The notes under the pieces were generated by a model that was not told the DNA's origin, made no database searches, and was given only the letters and a program-made list of their open reading frames with translations. A stretch of 64,000 bases of DNA from Corinectria fuckeliana (taxonomy: Eukaryota > Ascomycota > Sordariomycetes > Hypocreales > Nectriaceae), in NCBI GenBank assembly GCA_019137255.1, contig WPDH01000148.1:1-64000 (forward strand). Direction: 5' to 3'. Both the position numbers and the translations under genes were made by a program. Shown in pieces: positions 1-11,913 of the stretch (its first letter is position 1; each line of letters begins with the position of its first letter).

Positions 1-480
1 AAAAGTATTAGGTATTACTAAGATAGTCTTATTAGAAGGAATTATTATATTTTATATAAATATATATTTAGTTATTTATTAGGTAAAAGGTAAGTCTATT
101 AGATTAATAATAAAAGTAAATAAGAATATAAGTATAAGAAGCTATTAGCTATAATTAGAGTAGTATATAATACTAAAGGACTATTTATAGACTTTTAAGT
201 AAGTAATTAGTTTATTTAGATAAAATATTATAAGTATAAATAAAAAAGGCCTTTTTATAATAAAAAGAAAAAAAAGAAGAAAGTATAATAAAGTATAAAG
301 AGATATATAAGAGTATATAACTATATATAATTTCTTTTATTATTAATTAGTTACTATAATAATAAAAACTTTAATCCTTTTATATATAAATAAATAAGAT
401 AAAAATATAGTCTTTTATTATAATATAATATTATATATAATTAAATAAAGCTTATATAATATAGTAAGATAACCCTAGTG
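1..480. mobile_element. AT-rich RIP-like transposon relic, partial
   Basis: This stretch is almost pure A/T, with TA-rich runs and stop codons in every frame, and it changes abruptly to ordinary composition at about 475-490. In Pezizomycotina such islands are usually repeats mutated by RIP (C-to-T and G-to-A). I could not recognise a protein family in it. The boundary carries a short ccctagtgcgaaaattt word that may be the end of an element, but the other end lies outside the window, so terminal repeats cannot be tested. Confidence 0.6.
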
Positions 481-2347
481 CGAAAATTTAAAAAAAAGTT
501 GATATGAGACACCGGGCCCTATAGCCTTCCGTAAGCAGTCGCAACAGCAGCAGCAGCAGCAGCACGTCACGACTGGCGAGGGAGGAAGGTACGGAAGATT
601 ATGAAGATTGAAGGACAGACGCATGAGGGGTCATTAGCCATTATAGGCCAAACCACCGGTAATAAAATTGATAATGCTAATAAGGCTTGTTTCTGTTGTA
701 CCGAGAATCTAGGCCCTCGCCTGCATCTAAAAAGGGCAACATAAGGTAAATAGCCCACTTGCAGTACTAACAGGGTCACAGCCAGGTGGCCCTGAGCGAA
801 CTGACTGGCCCCTACTCATGCCTGATACCATAGTATCTTATTACCGAGCCTTGTCACTGTTAGCATGCATGGAGTGCTACCTAGGTACCTTGTTTTCGCG
901 ACGGTCTCGAACTGGCTTGGGAGCGGGTCTGCGGCGTCTTCACAGACTATGTATCGCTATCGCGCAGGCTGCAATGCGGCCTGTGAGGCCTGGGGAGCGA
1001 CGGATCGGGCAATCCATAGACCTGCCGGGGAGTGAACGCGGCGGATTGGCTGGGCCGTAGACGAAAATGAATGATCGAGGGGTCATGGAACATGGATGCG
1101 AGGAGAGCGTCCCACGTTTCGAGTTGCACCAGCACAACTGAAGACACAGCGGCCGCAAAACAACAACAGGGACTTTCCCTCTCGGTCCGAAGTATCCCAA
1201 TCGAGCTCATTTGAGTGACCGAATTTACCAAGGCAGCTGGGCCTTTCCGTAGCGGCGCCTCGACAGAAGCCATCTCACTCTGCATCTGCAGAAATACATG
1301 CCCATACAAACTCGCAAAGATTAGCTCATGGCTGCGTAGCCCCTGTGTGTTCATAGGTAGATAGAGTATCAAGTACGAGCATGAAGCACATACTACTAGT
1401 AGGTATATACTCTGTACGGGCATGATATTCCGACCAGACCAGGTTCAGGGGCAGGTCCACCAATAAGAGAGTTTACGACTAGGTCGTATTAGTCCATCGC
1501 ACCGCAGTTCCGTAGATCTAGTATCTAGATGGATGTACCTCGCAACGCAGAGGACCGCGCGTGATTGCTTTTCACACGGCCAGGGCATGCCCGTCTCACC
1601 TGAGACTCGCCTACCGGTAGTCACAAAGCATTGTCTTCTACTCCTTCGCACTGTCAAGCCAAGTAGAAGTGACTTCTTGCATTCCAGCGAAGCGAAGCTC
1701 CAAGCAGATGCCAAGCCACCCGATCCCTGGTCCATGCGGCGTCCCCATCCGTCTTCAATAGTTCTACCAAGTCCGGAGTGTGCACCACAACCTGGTTGGG
1801 TAGGCCTACAGGCGTAGGTACAGGCACAGGCACAGGCACAGCTGAGGCTCATTCATGACCCTTTCCTTCGCGCCTGAACACACGCATTCATTCGTGACGC
1901 CATTGGTCATTGGTCATTAGTCTATGCAACACAAGTTTCTCCCGAAATATCCTACGACTGTTAATTCGAAAGATACCTGCCCAATACCTGAAATTCCCTC
2001 CCGTACTCCGGGATCATCATATTACTCAATCAACCAAATGTGTTGCGATGTCAATCACTCAACAAACATGCCGGCTCGATGAGATTGCTTGCAAGGTTAC
2101 ATAATTGAAGGGAATTTTCATTACTGCTAATTTTACTACTTCTGCTACTAAGTACTCAGGTCCCCTCAACAGATATCGTATGTCGCAAAACAAGCCTTGT
2201 ACATCAAATGGCTCTTCTCCCGGCCGTGCTCCCGCATTAGGGCCCAACACTCCACAATAGACGATCCTCCATTACCCCGGCTTTTCCTCTTTCCTCCATA
2301 CCCCTCATGTAGATATCTTTGTCTCCTCTCACTTCCCCTTTCCGGAA
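481..2347. other. Gene-poor interval, nothing convincing
   Basis: Ordinary base composition with a short CAG repeat at 545-562 (six units). The open frames here (for example 947-1423 on the minus strand) are low-complexity, lack recognisable domains and overlap each other in several frames. I see no tRNA and no supported gene. The right end is the 3' flank of the secreted-protein gene at 2348-3574. Confidence 0.5.
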
Positions 2348-3574
2348 TCACCATCGCATCGATCGAGGGCTGCGCGGCTGCCGACCCCAGACATTCCGAC
2401 GCTCCACACCGTCGGTCGTCGTCGTCGTTCCGGTGGTCTTCGGCGCCGCACTTCCGTCAGGGCCCACTGTCACAACCACCGTGTTATACACCGTCTGGAT
2501 GCTGGTGGAGACGGCCATCAGCGGGCAGCTTGTCTCTGTGACACCCGATCCTCCCGTCCCGGTCACGATGTAGCCCCCATCCGTCTTCGTCGCAACAGAA
2601 CCTTCCGTCACAGTCACGACATACCCATCTGGGCCATCAGGGTACTCGTAGCCATTCTTGCAAGGCAGCCCACTCTCCATCTTCTTGCAAGTGCACTTGC
2701 CAGTCTCGATGTCGATGATGATGATCTCGACGTCGGACTGGCCATCAGAATCCGTCACAGTCGTTGTAACTGTCTTGAAATCCTGAGTCGCAGTTTCAAT
2801 CTGGGCTGGCGCCGTTACCGTAATCGTGCAAGGTACTTCGACAATCTTCGTCGTCTCCTTGCCGCCTTCTAGCGTGATAGTCTTGACGCTCGGTGTAGGC
2901 TTGACGATGATGGTGTAGTGCTTGCCGTCTTCCTGGATTGTCTTGGTGACCGTGTGCTCATCCGAGTTCCCGGCGGGGGCCGTGTATTCGTTTGAGTTTC
3001 CGGCTGTGGCCGTCTTGATCGTCTTGCCGACATGGTTTGTCTCCTTGGAGTTTCCGAGAGTCACAGTCTTGAGATGCTCATCACCGCTACCTAGAGTGAC
3101 TGTGATAACCTCGTAACGAACCTCCTCCTTGTCACCGCCGACGACAATCGTCTTGGTCGATACCTCATAGCCGTTACCCTCCGGATCAACAGCACTCGGG
3201 TAGGGTGACCCAGGTGTAATGCTCGCCGTCTTGGCAGAAGGCACCATGTAAGGCTGAGAATGCATAACCGTAACCTCTTTGGTCACGACATGCTCCTCAG
3301 TCTGGGTGACATACACGGTCTTTCCCGGGTCTGTAACGGTGTGTTCAATCGTGACCGTCTCCTTGGATGAAGCTCCAGCGGGCTCCGTGACCGTGACAGT
3401 GTGCGCTGCCCCAGCAGGCTCCGAAACTGTCACGGTCTTAGTGTAGTCATCGGACGCACCAGGCGCCGGACAAGGGCAGTACTCCTCAGCGTTGTGCCGA
3501 GCGTGCAGCCAGTCAAACCGTGCCTGAGCCAATGGGGCCATGGCCAACAAGGCCCAGGGTGCAAATCGAAGCAT
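2348..3574 (-). CDS. Secreted Thr/Val-rich repeat protein
   Basis: A single-exon frame of 408 aa. The N-terminus is a clear signal peptide: a positive residue, a hydrophobic core (APWALLAMAPLA), and a likely cleavage after AQA near residue 19. The mature part opens with a CPCPAP segment and is then dominated by degenerate Thr/Val repeats such as TVTVTEPAG, TVTEG and TVTLG, roughly between residues 45 and 260. Such strands are common in fungal cell-wall or extracellular-matrix proteins. A few cysteines near residues 275-305 (CTCKK, GLPCKNGYEY) could form a small disulphide patch. The C-terminus ends in basic residues and has no hydrophobic tail, so I see no GPI signal. The family is not recognised. 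The role in wall or surface is inferred from composition. It is divergent from the LAMTOR1-like gene at 4750. Confidence 0.75.
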   Translation of the reverse strand: MLRFAPWALLAMAPLAQARFDWLHARHNAEEYCPCPAPGASDDYTKTVTVSEPAGAAHTVTVTEPAGASSKETVTIEHTVTDPGKTVYVTQTEEHVVTKEVTVMHSQPYMVPSAKTASITPGSPYPSAVDPEGNGYEVSTKTIVVGGDKEEVRYEVITVTLGSGDEHLKTVTLGNSKETNHVGKTIKTATAGNSNEYTAPAGNSDEHTVTKTIQEDGKHYTIIVKPTPSVKTITLEGGKETTKIVEVPCTITVTAPAQIETATQDFKTVTTTVTDSDGQSDVEIIIIDIETGKCTCKKMESGLPCKNGYEYPDGPDGYVVTVTEGSVATKTDGGYIVTGTGGSGVTETSCPLMAVSTSIQTVYNTVVVTVGPDGSAAPKTTGTTTTTDGVERRNVWGRQPRSPRSMRW

Positions 3575-4749
3575 GGTGAATTGGGCGAGTTCGATTGATC
3601 GAACAAAAAAGCAACTTGTAGCACGTGAGAGGAAAAATGTGTTTTAGCCCGTGGAAGTAGTTGTTGTCGAATGAGGAGGATGAGAGGTAGAAAAGGGGAT
3701 GAAGAAAAGAAATGGAAAAGGTTTGTGAGAATGGAGGTGAGAATGGATGGATGAGAATGAGATAGTGAAGATGAGAAAAGTAAGATAGATTAAATGCGAA
3801 GACGGTATACTTATATGCGTCTATTTCTTTGCTTCCATCTGAAGGTTCTTGGAAGGGGGTGGTGAAGGGGCATCTTGCCCTGAGTGAAAGGGCAACGAGA
3901 CAGAATATTGGCTAATGTGGAGGCGCAGGAGACAAGGGAAGTCAGATCTAAAGCCAAGGAGAGCTACCTATCAAGATTATTGGAAACAAGAGAGAGACGG
4001 GATAACAACCCCTTGGCAAATGCGGGCAAATGCGGGCAAGCTTGTGAGGGAGACAGACTGAGATGTCGGCATGGTAAACTACCGGAATATTTAGTATATT
4101 TGGCCAATAAACAGAGGACAAGGTGGATAAGTAAAACACAAGGAGTGAGACTTTTGTGCAACAGTAACTCATCAGGTACCAAGGGCGTTGTTGGTGGATA
4201 CATCTCAGGGACAGTGAGATTTTCAAAGACTAGTAAAATAAACCCCCTGCTCCCTTCGCAAGGGCGAATGGAGGCAGTGGTTTGGGTGGAGGGGAGAGAC
4301 ATGACAAATCAGATAAGGGAGGGCTGTAGTCCAGCTAACACCACCTGGGCGCAAGAGCTCTACACCGTCACCATTGCAGTCTCTCGTCGGGATTCCCAAG
4401 AGCCTGCGAGTGTAGAGGTTCACGATGATGGCCTTGGTGTTGTTGCTTGGTTGGCATATTCAGTTACACTAGCGCGATACGAGGACGCGGTCCGGGGTTC
4501 ACCCGATGCACTTCGGCCACCTCCCTCGGCAGGACCCACCTTGTAATCTTGTGAAGCTTCACGGCGCGACTGACAATAGCAGCACTTCTATTCCGAGCGT
4601 TGGAAGAGCGGACAAGCACCAGGCCACCGACAAACGTTCATTTTAAGGAATGTCCTGAGACGGCCGGCAACACATTGCCCCTGCTGCATCTTCCTAGTCC
4701 CGTTCTCTGACTATTATGCACCACCGCGCAGCGCCGCCGTCAGCCTAAT
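3575..4749. other. Divergent intergenic/promoter region
   Basis: This lies between the secreted-protein gene (leftward) and the LAMTOR1-like gene (rightward), so it should hold both promoters. A purine-rich stretch covers about 3640-3790 next to the secreted-protein start. One isolated ATCAGATAA word (4308-4316) matches the siderophore-GATA motif, but about one such match per 64 kb is expected by chance. The 220-aa frame at 3884-4546 has no recognisable domain and is not accepted as a gene. Confidence 0.5.
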
Positions 4750-5362
4750 ATGGGAGCTTGTGCATCATGCTTAGGGCGCCGCGACAGCGACGCCTACGAT
4801 GAGGTATGTAGGGAGGTAGACCTACGGTGGGGATATTACGGGCTAACGATATCACTAGGATGAGGAGAACCGACTCCTGTACGACGATGCCAATGGCATG
4901 CAATATGGCAGCTTCGGCGACCAGGGCCTGACGGGCGAGAACGACACGCTTGAGGTCCAACGAGAGAACGAGGCCCTTCAGAGAGTGGTAGCAAAGACAT
5001 CAAAGTACGTTGTAGCGCCCGTTACCGAGAGGCTGCAAGTGAAAACCAGCGAGACTGACGCAACTTGCTACAGCAACATGGTCGACATCTTTGAGATCGC
5101 TCCCCAAGAGAACGCCGCCCGAGGGACATCGACCCCGTTCGCCTATGCCGGCCAGGGCGCGCGCCTAGCCCGATACCAGCACCTCGTCTCGAAGCTCAAT
5201 ACGCAAACCGATGACCCCGCCCCGGGTGTCAAGGTCGACTGGTTGCAGGAGGAGGAGACGATCGAGATGCGGCGCAACGGACCGGCCAGCATCAAAACCA
5301 TTGATACCGACGACGGGCCCCTCGTGGGGACTTTTGCAGACGCCGCCGCTGCTATGCAGTGA
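4750..5362 (+). CDS. MEH1: LAMTOR1/Meh1 (Ego1)-like vacuolar anchor protein
   Basis: Two exons, 4750-4803 and 4859-5362, with a 55-bp intron 4804-4858 (donor gtatgt, branch-like gctaac, acceptor cactag, phase 0) give 185 aa. The N-terminus MGACASCLGRR is a dual-lipidation signal: Gly2 for N-myristoylation, with Cys4 and Cys7 for palmitoylation. It is followed by an acidic segment and a YGSFGDQ stretch, then helices (about 45-75) as in the LAMTOR1 family. In yeast, Meh1/Ego1 tethers the EGO complex and the Gtr Rag GTPases to the vacuole for TORC1 amino-acid signalling; in animals LAMTOR1 does this on lysosomes. The short lipidated first exon has no 60-residue frame of its own, which makes the gene easy to truncate. 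Assignment rests on N-terminal architecture and size, since this family diverges fast. Confidence 0.75.
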
Positions 5363-7383
5363 TGATGACGACGATGGTATACTTTGCACAGTTGCCTCGT
5401 TAGCCTAGCCATACTAATAACCCTTACCACCTCTCGGAAACGTGTGTATAATGCCCAGGCATGGGAATTGGAGGAACGAGAAAGGGGAGACGAGAGACGG
5501 ACGGTCGTTTGCGCTGTAGCGGAGGAATGAGCTTTCTGAGGCTTACGGCATCTTGATTTTCGGCCTCCTTTCTTCATCACCTTCTCTCTGCTTTTTCTTT
5601 GTACCCTTGGCCTGACAACGGAAACAATTCCGTCTATTGCCTACTCGAAGCTTCCCACTGAATCATGTCGACGAACTCACATTTCCCATACCCTCCCTAC
5701 TCACGTATCTCTCACGAACACCAACACACATAACAATAACACAGCAAAAGCACGACGAACCATTCGCTTGTCCTTTCCCCCCACAGAAAGACGGACAAGG
5801 CTTGGTGTTGGCAACGCCAAGCAGGCGGCACAGCTTTTAACCAGACCGGGGTCTTTTTCCTTTATCACTATCAATTTTTATAAGCGATGACCAAATCCTT
5901 TTTCTTGGTTGATGTGGGCACGGAAGAGTGGACTTGTACAAAACAGACACACCAATCGAATGTCACCTATTTTTTCTTTCTTCTCTCTGAACTGGGCCCA
6001 GCAAAGACAAAATACACCCCTACCTATTCACCCATTCATCCATGAACAACGTACATGGTTCTAATCCCGAAGGAGAGAGGACAGGAACCCACCCCAGATC
6101 ACCCAGCCTCGTTTAATGTCGTCTTATTTTGCTTGCGTTTCTTTGACTCGCACGCTGCCTTCTTGCCGACAGACACACCGTCTTCATCTCAGTGCCGCAA
6201 GCCAAATGGAAGCGAAAAGGAATCCCAAACACTTTAGCGATGTGCTCTCATGGAAGACAACGACCACCCACGCACCCACCTCTACTACCACCACCCATTT
6301 GGCATCAGACACGTGCACTGGCTCACGCCGCCGCTGGCTCGCAGTGGAGATGGCTCGACGCTAGACTCGTGAGAGGCAGACAGGCGGCACTCTAGCTCTT
6401 AGCTTGCCGTCGGCCCTCGTTTTAGATTCGTTTTCTCCGGCTTCGGCTCGCACCGTTGATGGCGGCGTGCATGGGTCCATCCGCTGCCCGCCTGTCCGCC
6501 AGGCCCTGTTACAAGGGTTGGCATCCTGGCTCCCGTGGGACGGTGAGAGGCAGACACGCATACATGATACATACATACCCTGGGGCCCTGCGACCACGAT
6601 CCCGCCCACTTACCAAGTCTTCGGGATTTCCTGGAGGCTGGATCTTCTGGATCTGGCTGGGTTGGTTCTTTGCCTAGGCAACCTGCCACCGCCGGTGGAG
6701 GGAGGGGGAGGGGGTGGCCTCTTCAGGCATCTGGGCGGGTTGATGGCCTTCGGGATCCTGCTCGGGGGGTCGACGTGGCTGGGACGGGGGGTCATTTTTT
6801 ATTCGTATGGGTCGTCATCCTTGGTCACTCTTCGGCCGGGCCGCGAAGGCTGGGGATGGAATTATTGACCACGCCAGATCAATTTTTTTTTCCCTTGGTG
6901 GTTGGAGAACGGGGCGACCGTGTCCCTGGAGACCATATCCCAGAGGCATATTCAGATATCGTGTCCTAGGACTAGCGTCCTACAACCAACCATACATACC
7001 TTGTCCTGACGGGCCACTCTCGAACTCTCGAGGCGATGACCGGTCCGTCAACAGTCCGGGCACTAAATGCGTCGGCGTCGGGGCCAAAGAGCAGGGGGCT
7101 TGTGGCGAGCAAGCAAGGTTGAAGACAGGGCATAGGAAATGCAAAGCGAAAGGGCCAGACAAATGAGCCCGCGTCAGTCTTCTGTCACTAATTACCCTAC
7201 CTCTCTCTGTCACTGCCACTCTAGAAGCCCACTCGGGTTGGGTTGACCTCTCTTCTTTCTCCGCACCTCTCTTTGTCGATCTGGCCGCCCATATATGATT
7301 CTGTCCATCTGTCCATCTCTATTTGCAATCGGTGTCTAAAGATCCAAGACAACAGCCGCAAGACGCCGCAGACATGCAGTAGA

Positions 7384-7432
7384 CACGCAAGGCAAGGCAA
7401 AGGCAAGGCAAAGGCAAGGCAAGGCAAAGCAG
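7384..7432. repeat. GGCAA/GGCAAA minisatellite
   Basis: Tandem alternation of ggcaa and ggcaaa units over about 49 bp, with no coding context. Confidence 0.85.
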
Positions 7433-9427
7433 TGGAGGGCCTTTCCCCCGTCCATCCATCCCATCTTTATAGATGTTACCGACCCAAGAAACCCAAGAGC
7501 CACTCATAGTGGCTCACTGCCTGCCAGGGATGCTCTTCAACAAACCCTGACAGCCCTCGTTTCTCCACCTCCGGTCCCTCACACTTTCATCCTCTCACCC
7601 TCACTCCTCACACTCACAGGCTGCTTGCCGGAGCCTGCAGACGCGGTCTGTCCAATCGACGGCTCGGTAGAAGGGCAAAGATAGCCCAAAGCAGGACGTC
7701 CTGTCCGTGCCTCTGCTTCCCGTGATCTCCATGACGCAATTGGCACATCCATGATCCCACCGAGAGCTTCAACGACAGCCCGTAACTGGCTTGCCCTGTG
7801 CTGCCGCACTTGCACTCTGCATCGCGGCATCTCACACCCTATTCGTCAGCCCGAGACTGAGCTACGGCCCCGATAAGCAAGGGACATGCCCCGTCGAATA
7901 TGGGCTACGGGTACGGTGACGCTGCGTCGGCATTGAGGGGGGGAAACACGATAGTCTCGGGGGCTTTCGTGCATTCTCCTCACTTCGGCTCTGCACGAAT
8001 ATCTATACTGCACTTGAATGCTTAAGCTTCTCTGCCTCAATCCTACGCCGGGCCTATTTCGACATGCGACGTTTTCCGACCTGCGCCCTTGTGCCTGCCG
8101 ATGGATAGCTTCTATACCGCCGCTGCCGCCTTCGCCACTCCACTGCCTAGACCCCTCGGCTATGACGGTCTCGCATACAGTCTCCCCATACTACGGGCCC
8201 AACTGTTGTCTCTGAGTCTCCGTCTCTCGAGTCTCCGAGTGTTTGGCACTCCTACGCTCTTTCACTCATACACTCTCGGACAGCCCGGTCGCTCTCTTCC
8301 CGCCTCGGTCGCCGTTGGCCTTCAGCCCGGACCTAAGGCCGTACCTCTTCTCCCCCGCCTCGGAGAGGGGTTGGTTCGTCATGGTATCGCTTGTAAAAGC
8401 CCGTCTAGATCATCTAGCATGCCGCTGGCCCACAATCCTGCGTCCACAGCTCCGCTCAGCGCATGCACACTGCCCCCATCTTATGCCGTCCGTTTTTCGA
8501 TTTCATTTCGGCTCACGTTAGGGCCCGGTCAGAAAGTGAGTATTGTTTCTCTTGGTTGGGTCTCTTCTGGTTCGTAAAAACAAGAGGTTTAGAAAAAGAA
8601 AGGGGGGGGGGATCCTGGGGGGATACAATCCACAAAGGAATGCAAAATCCTACGGAACAGGAAATGAAGAAGAAAGAAAGCCCGACAACAGACCTAACCT
8701 ATCCCTGTCCGATTCTCTTGATGCCCATCATACACACAAGAAAACAAAAAAGCCCCAGTCTCAAGCCTTCTGTCCCCCTCACCCCTTGGTATCAGTCCGA
8801 CGCCACTTGTCTCTGTGCTTGCCTCTTGAAGGCCAGACAAGAAAAGGACCGGATTTCCATCGCTAAGCCGCCGTCAAGAAGACGAAGAAAAAGAAGGGGA
8901 AGGAGAAGACGAAAAACAAAACCCCTGCTAAAGCAGAAAAAAACACGGCATCCTGTTGGCATCACTCCCGGCTTTGCCTCTCGTTGCACTTTCCCCCCTT
9001 CCTCCTCCATCCTTCGCTAGTCTCGTCTCGTTCTTGTTCCCATTCCCATTCCCATTCGCAGTCATTTCCCTTCCTCGCCCGGGTCTTGGGAAGATGAGAG
9101 AAGAGTTTTTTGGCCACATCGGCTCTATCTTTTTCTCTCTCTCGATGGATGAAACCTCCAGGCGTCTGCTGTGGTCCTATGAATCCGCCCCCCCGCTTCC
9201 TGGCTTTTGTTTGATGCCCGGCGCTGATCTGGTTTTGCTTGCTGCTCGCTTGATGCTGTATTCCTTCCATCTGAAAGTGATGCTGGTGCTTAGTGTCGTT
9301 GTTAATGCCCTGCCGCAGTCGTTGCGTATTGTCGTCACTAGAAGGAAGAGAGAAGCATTTCGTTAGCCCAGCTGTCTCTCTTCTGTTGTCGTTGTCGTTA
9401 TCTTCCCGGTGCCTTTGCCATTACATA

Positions 9428-9456
9428 CGCAACGCAACGCAACGCAACGCAATGCA
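9428..9456. repeat. CGCAA pentanucleotide repeat
   Basis: About five to six consecutive cgcaa units with one late substitution (caatg), in non-coding DNA downstream of the gene at 9635-9973. Confidence 0.85.
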
Positions 9457-9634
9457 ACATAACGCAGCATCATCACCGCCCTTTTTCCCCTCCTCCTCAG
9501 CCCCCTCCCCTTTTCCCCTCTCGCACACACACACAAACACACACACAAACACACCTTTTCCTAGGTATGGTCATTATTTCCCCTCTCCTCTTCGCTTCCC
9601 TCCCCTCTCGCCCCAAAATAAAAACGTTTCTTCA

Positions 9635-9973
9635 TCATACCTGTCCCAACGATTGCAGTCTGAGGTCGTGCTCTTCCCTCATCCGATAGATCTGCCCCAT
9701 GACATCGTGCATCTCGCCGCACGTTCGCTCGATGGTGGCGCTCCGGTTGCCCTCGCGCTGCCACCGTTGCACATCGCGGTACATCTTGTCGTACCGGCGC
9801 TGCTTCTTCTCCGTGTCGTGGCAGAGCTTACACACGTCGGGCTCCGTCCGCGTCTCGTAGACCAGCTTCAGCCCGCACGTCTCGCCCATCCGGTACTCCT
9901 TGTTGCACTGCTGCCGAAAATGGCCCCAGCGCCAGTAGCCGCATGCCCAACGGGTTTGTTCGAAGTAGCACAT
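9635..9973 (-). CDS. Conserved small Cys/Trp-rich fungal protein
   Basis: A single frame of 112 aa beginning MCYFEQTRWACGYWRWGHFR. It has paired cysteines (C2, C11, C23, C33, then a CKLC pair near 48-51), many Trp/Tyr/Arg residues, and a helical C-terminal half (about 52-108, QRRYDKMYRDVQRWQREGNR) that looks like an amphipathic helix. From memory this resembles a short hypothetical protein conserved across Sordariomycetes. No biochemical role is known to me. The cysteine pairs suggest a small metal-binding fold, which is inference. The last codons read CAG GTA TGA, so the stop overlaps a possible splice donor (gtatga). The gene may therefore end here or splice onward. It is isolated between two long gene-poor stretches. 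Confidence 0.75.
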   Translation of the reverse strand: MCYFEQTRWACGYWRWGHFRQQCNKEYRMGETCGLKLVYETRTEPDVCKLCHDTEKKQRRYDKMYRDVQRWQREGNRSATIERTCGEMHDVMGQIYRMREEHDLRLQSLGQV

Positions 9974-11170
9974 GGTCTAGGGTTTTTTTTCCGGCTTTTC
10001 TTTTTTGTGGTTTAGGTATCGATGGGTAACGGCCCAAACGGAGACCCAAACAGAGACAGACAGCTTCGTTCGGTTCTGGCAGAGAGAAGGCAGAAATGTC
10101 TGGACGAGACTGAGGAAGAGTGACACAACACTAAGAAAGAGAAGTCAAGGGACCGGAGTAGCGACGGAGAGAGGAAGATGGAGGACTCGCGCCACAGGCT
10201 GCGCTTCGATTCAGTTCGCTTTTTCGCCTGTCTCGTCCCGTCCCGTCTCGTCTCGTCTCGCTTTCGCTTTGGGTATCCTTCGCCTCTCGGTCTCGTTTCG
10301 TTTCGTTCTGTTTCGTTCTGTTTCGCTCCGTTCCGTTTCGTGCCGTTGCGTTCGGAGTACCTTCTTACTGCACACGGTAACAAAACCCGGTTAGCCATTT
10401 CCGTTCTATTTGTTCACCTCGTTCTTCCCGTCCGTTCACTCCGTCCCCCGACTTTGGCGTCCCGGGATCATCCCCTCCCCACTCCTAACGTTTCCACGTC
10501 CCGCTCCCGCTTCCGCCGCCGTCTCCGTCCGGCAACTTTTTTCTTAGCTTGCACCCCTCCTTCCGGGAGGCGAGAGGCGGGAGGCAGGAGGAGGGACAAC
10601 ACCAGGGAGCGGTAAATGTGAGGCATGAAACTTGCAGAAGCCAAGAGTGACTATGCTTTGGGAGTTGACTCACCACATACGCATACGCTCACGCATATGT
10701 ACACACGCAGATGCACACGAATGTTCGCACGCAACGCACACGGACGTACGGCCTCAGAAACGGAGGTCTGATGTGAGACAATACGAGGCTGCCTTTCTTC
10801 CCTTCCGGGCAATTGTAGTTCTGTCCCAGGTAACTTTTTGCCGTCGGCGTATGTGCCCTGTTTACCAGGAAGAGAACGCCTTCTTTCTTGGATTGTCCCT
10901 GGGGAGGTAATGGAATTGCGGATGTTGCTGCTACTGGTAGTGGTGTTTCCGTTGACAGCTCTCAGCAACCCTCGCTCTGACGTCGAGGTGAGTCGAGTTT
11001 CCTTTGTCGTTGTCTCTTCCACTGAGAGAACCTTGTGTTGCTATTCGTACTGAGGGATGGCTTTGGTTGCGAGAAGAGAATGGGGAAGCCGTTCTGTCTG
11101 CCCCAACTCCGGGATGCCGTAGCTAACTTATACTCGGCTCCTGGACTTGGAGCCATTCGATCGTCGTTTC

Positions 11171-11224
11171 TTTATCCATCCTATCCCATCCCCATCCTCA
11201 TCCCCATCCCCATCCCCATCCATA
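11171..11224. repeat. CCCCAT repeat
   Basis: Imperfect tandem of ccccat/cccatc units over about 50 bp in non-coding DNA. Confidence 0.8.
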
Positions 11225-11882
11225 GTGGGACCCTCCGGCCGCGGCCAACAAGCAGCCGTTGTGCCTCACAACGGGCCAACGAGAAGCAACTTCATCGTCA
11301 TGCTGCTTGTTCTGCTGCTTGTTTTCTGCGGGATAAAAGACGGCTTGCTTGGGACTTGGGACTTGGATACGTGGATTGGGTATCCGTACTTGATGCCCCA
11401 TATGTCGGCTCCCCAATCCCTATCCCCATTGCCAATTCACACCACACCATACATCCGCACGCACTCACACGCCCCCTCCACTCACTCACCTTCTCCCGCG
11501 CTGGCCATGCGACACCCCCGTTGCGTCTCTGCGTTGCTTGCCAGGGCCATTGGGTTTTCCTGTTCCTGGCCCTGAAAATAGGTGTGTGGCGTCTTGACCA
11601 CGGGCTTTTTTCCTCAGCGTCCCTGCAGCAAATATCGACCTTAGGCCTAAATCAGCCTTTCCACATTCCCCGTGTGTGTCGTGATGTTGTTGTTGTTGTT
11701 TGTTGTTTTTATCCTCCTTTTTTTCTTATCCGCCCTACCCTTTTTGCTTTCTTTTGCCCCTCTCGTAACTGCGGTCCCTCTCCTCGCCCAAACTATTCAA
11801 CCTAGGGTTGAGTGGGCGTTGGGCCGGTTCTTTCGAGGCCCGCTGGCCGCTTGCCACGTTGATCATGGCTCGAGAACAGACG

Positions 11883-11908
<26 letters not shown>
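11883..11908. repeat. (CA)13 dinucleotide microsatellite
   Basis: Thirteen uninterrupted CA units followed by an imperfect tacaca tail. Confidence 0.95.

Positions 11909-11913
<5 letters not shown>

Larger units (their letters stand above)
5363..9634. other. 4.3-kb gene-poor interval with simple repeats
   Basis: I find no domain-bearing frame here. Content is pyrimidine-rich tracts, a GGCAA/GGCAAA array at about 7384-7432, a CCCATT array at about 9036-9058, a CGCAA pentamer array at about 9428-9456 and CA-rich DNA at about 9523-9553. Several 100-160 aa frames (6404, 8089, 8463) are low in complexity and overlap on both strands. The right end is the 3' flank of the gene at 9635-9973. Long untranslated leaders or trailers or a non-coding RNA are possible but not visible. 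Confidence 0.5.

Noticed and set aside
4308..4316. Isolated ATCAGATAA word
   Set aside because: One match per window is expected by chance, and neither neighbouring gene has an iron-related function.
3884..4546. 220-aa plus-strand frame upstream of the LAMTOR1-like gene
   Set aside because: No domain, no plausible start context, overlaps comparable frames on the opposite strand and lies in a divergent promoter.
11035..11805. 256-aa frame in repeat-rich DNA
   Set aside because: Made of translated CCCCAT and CT-rich repeats (PIPIPI runs).
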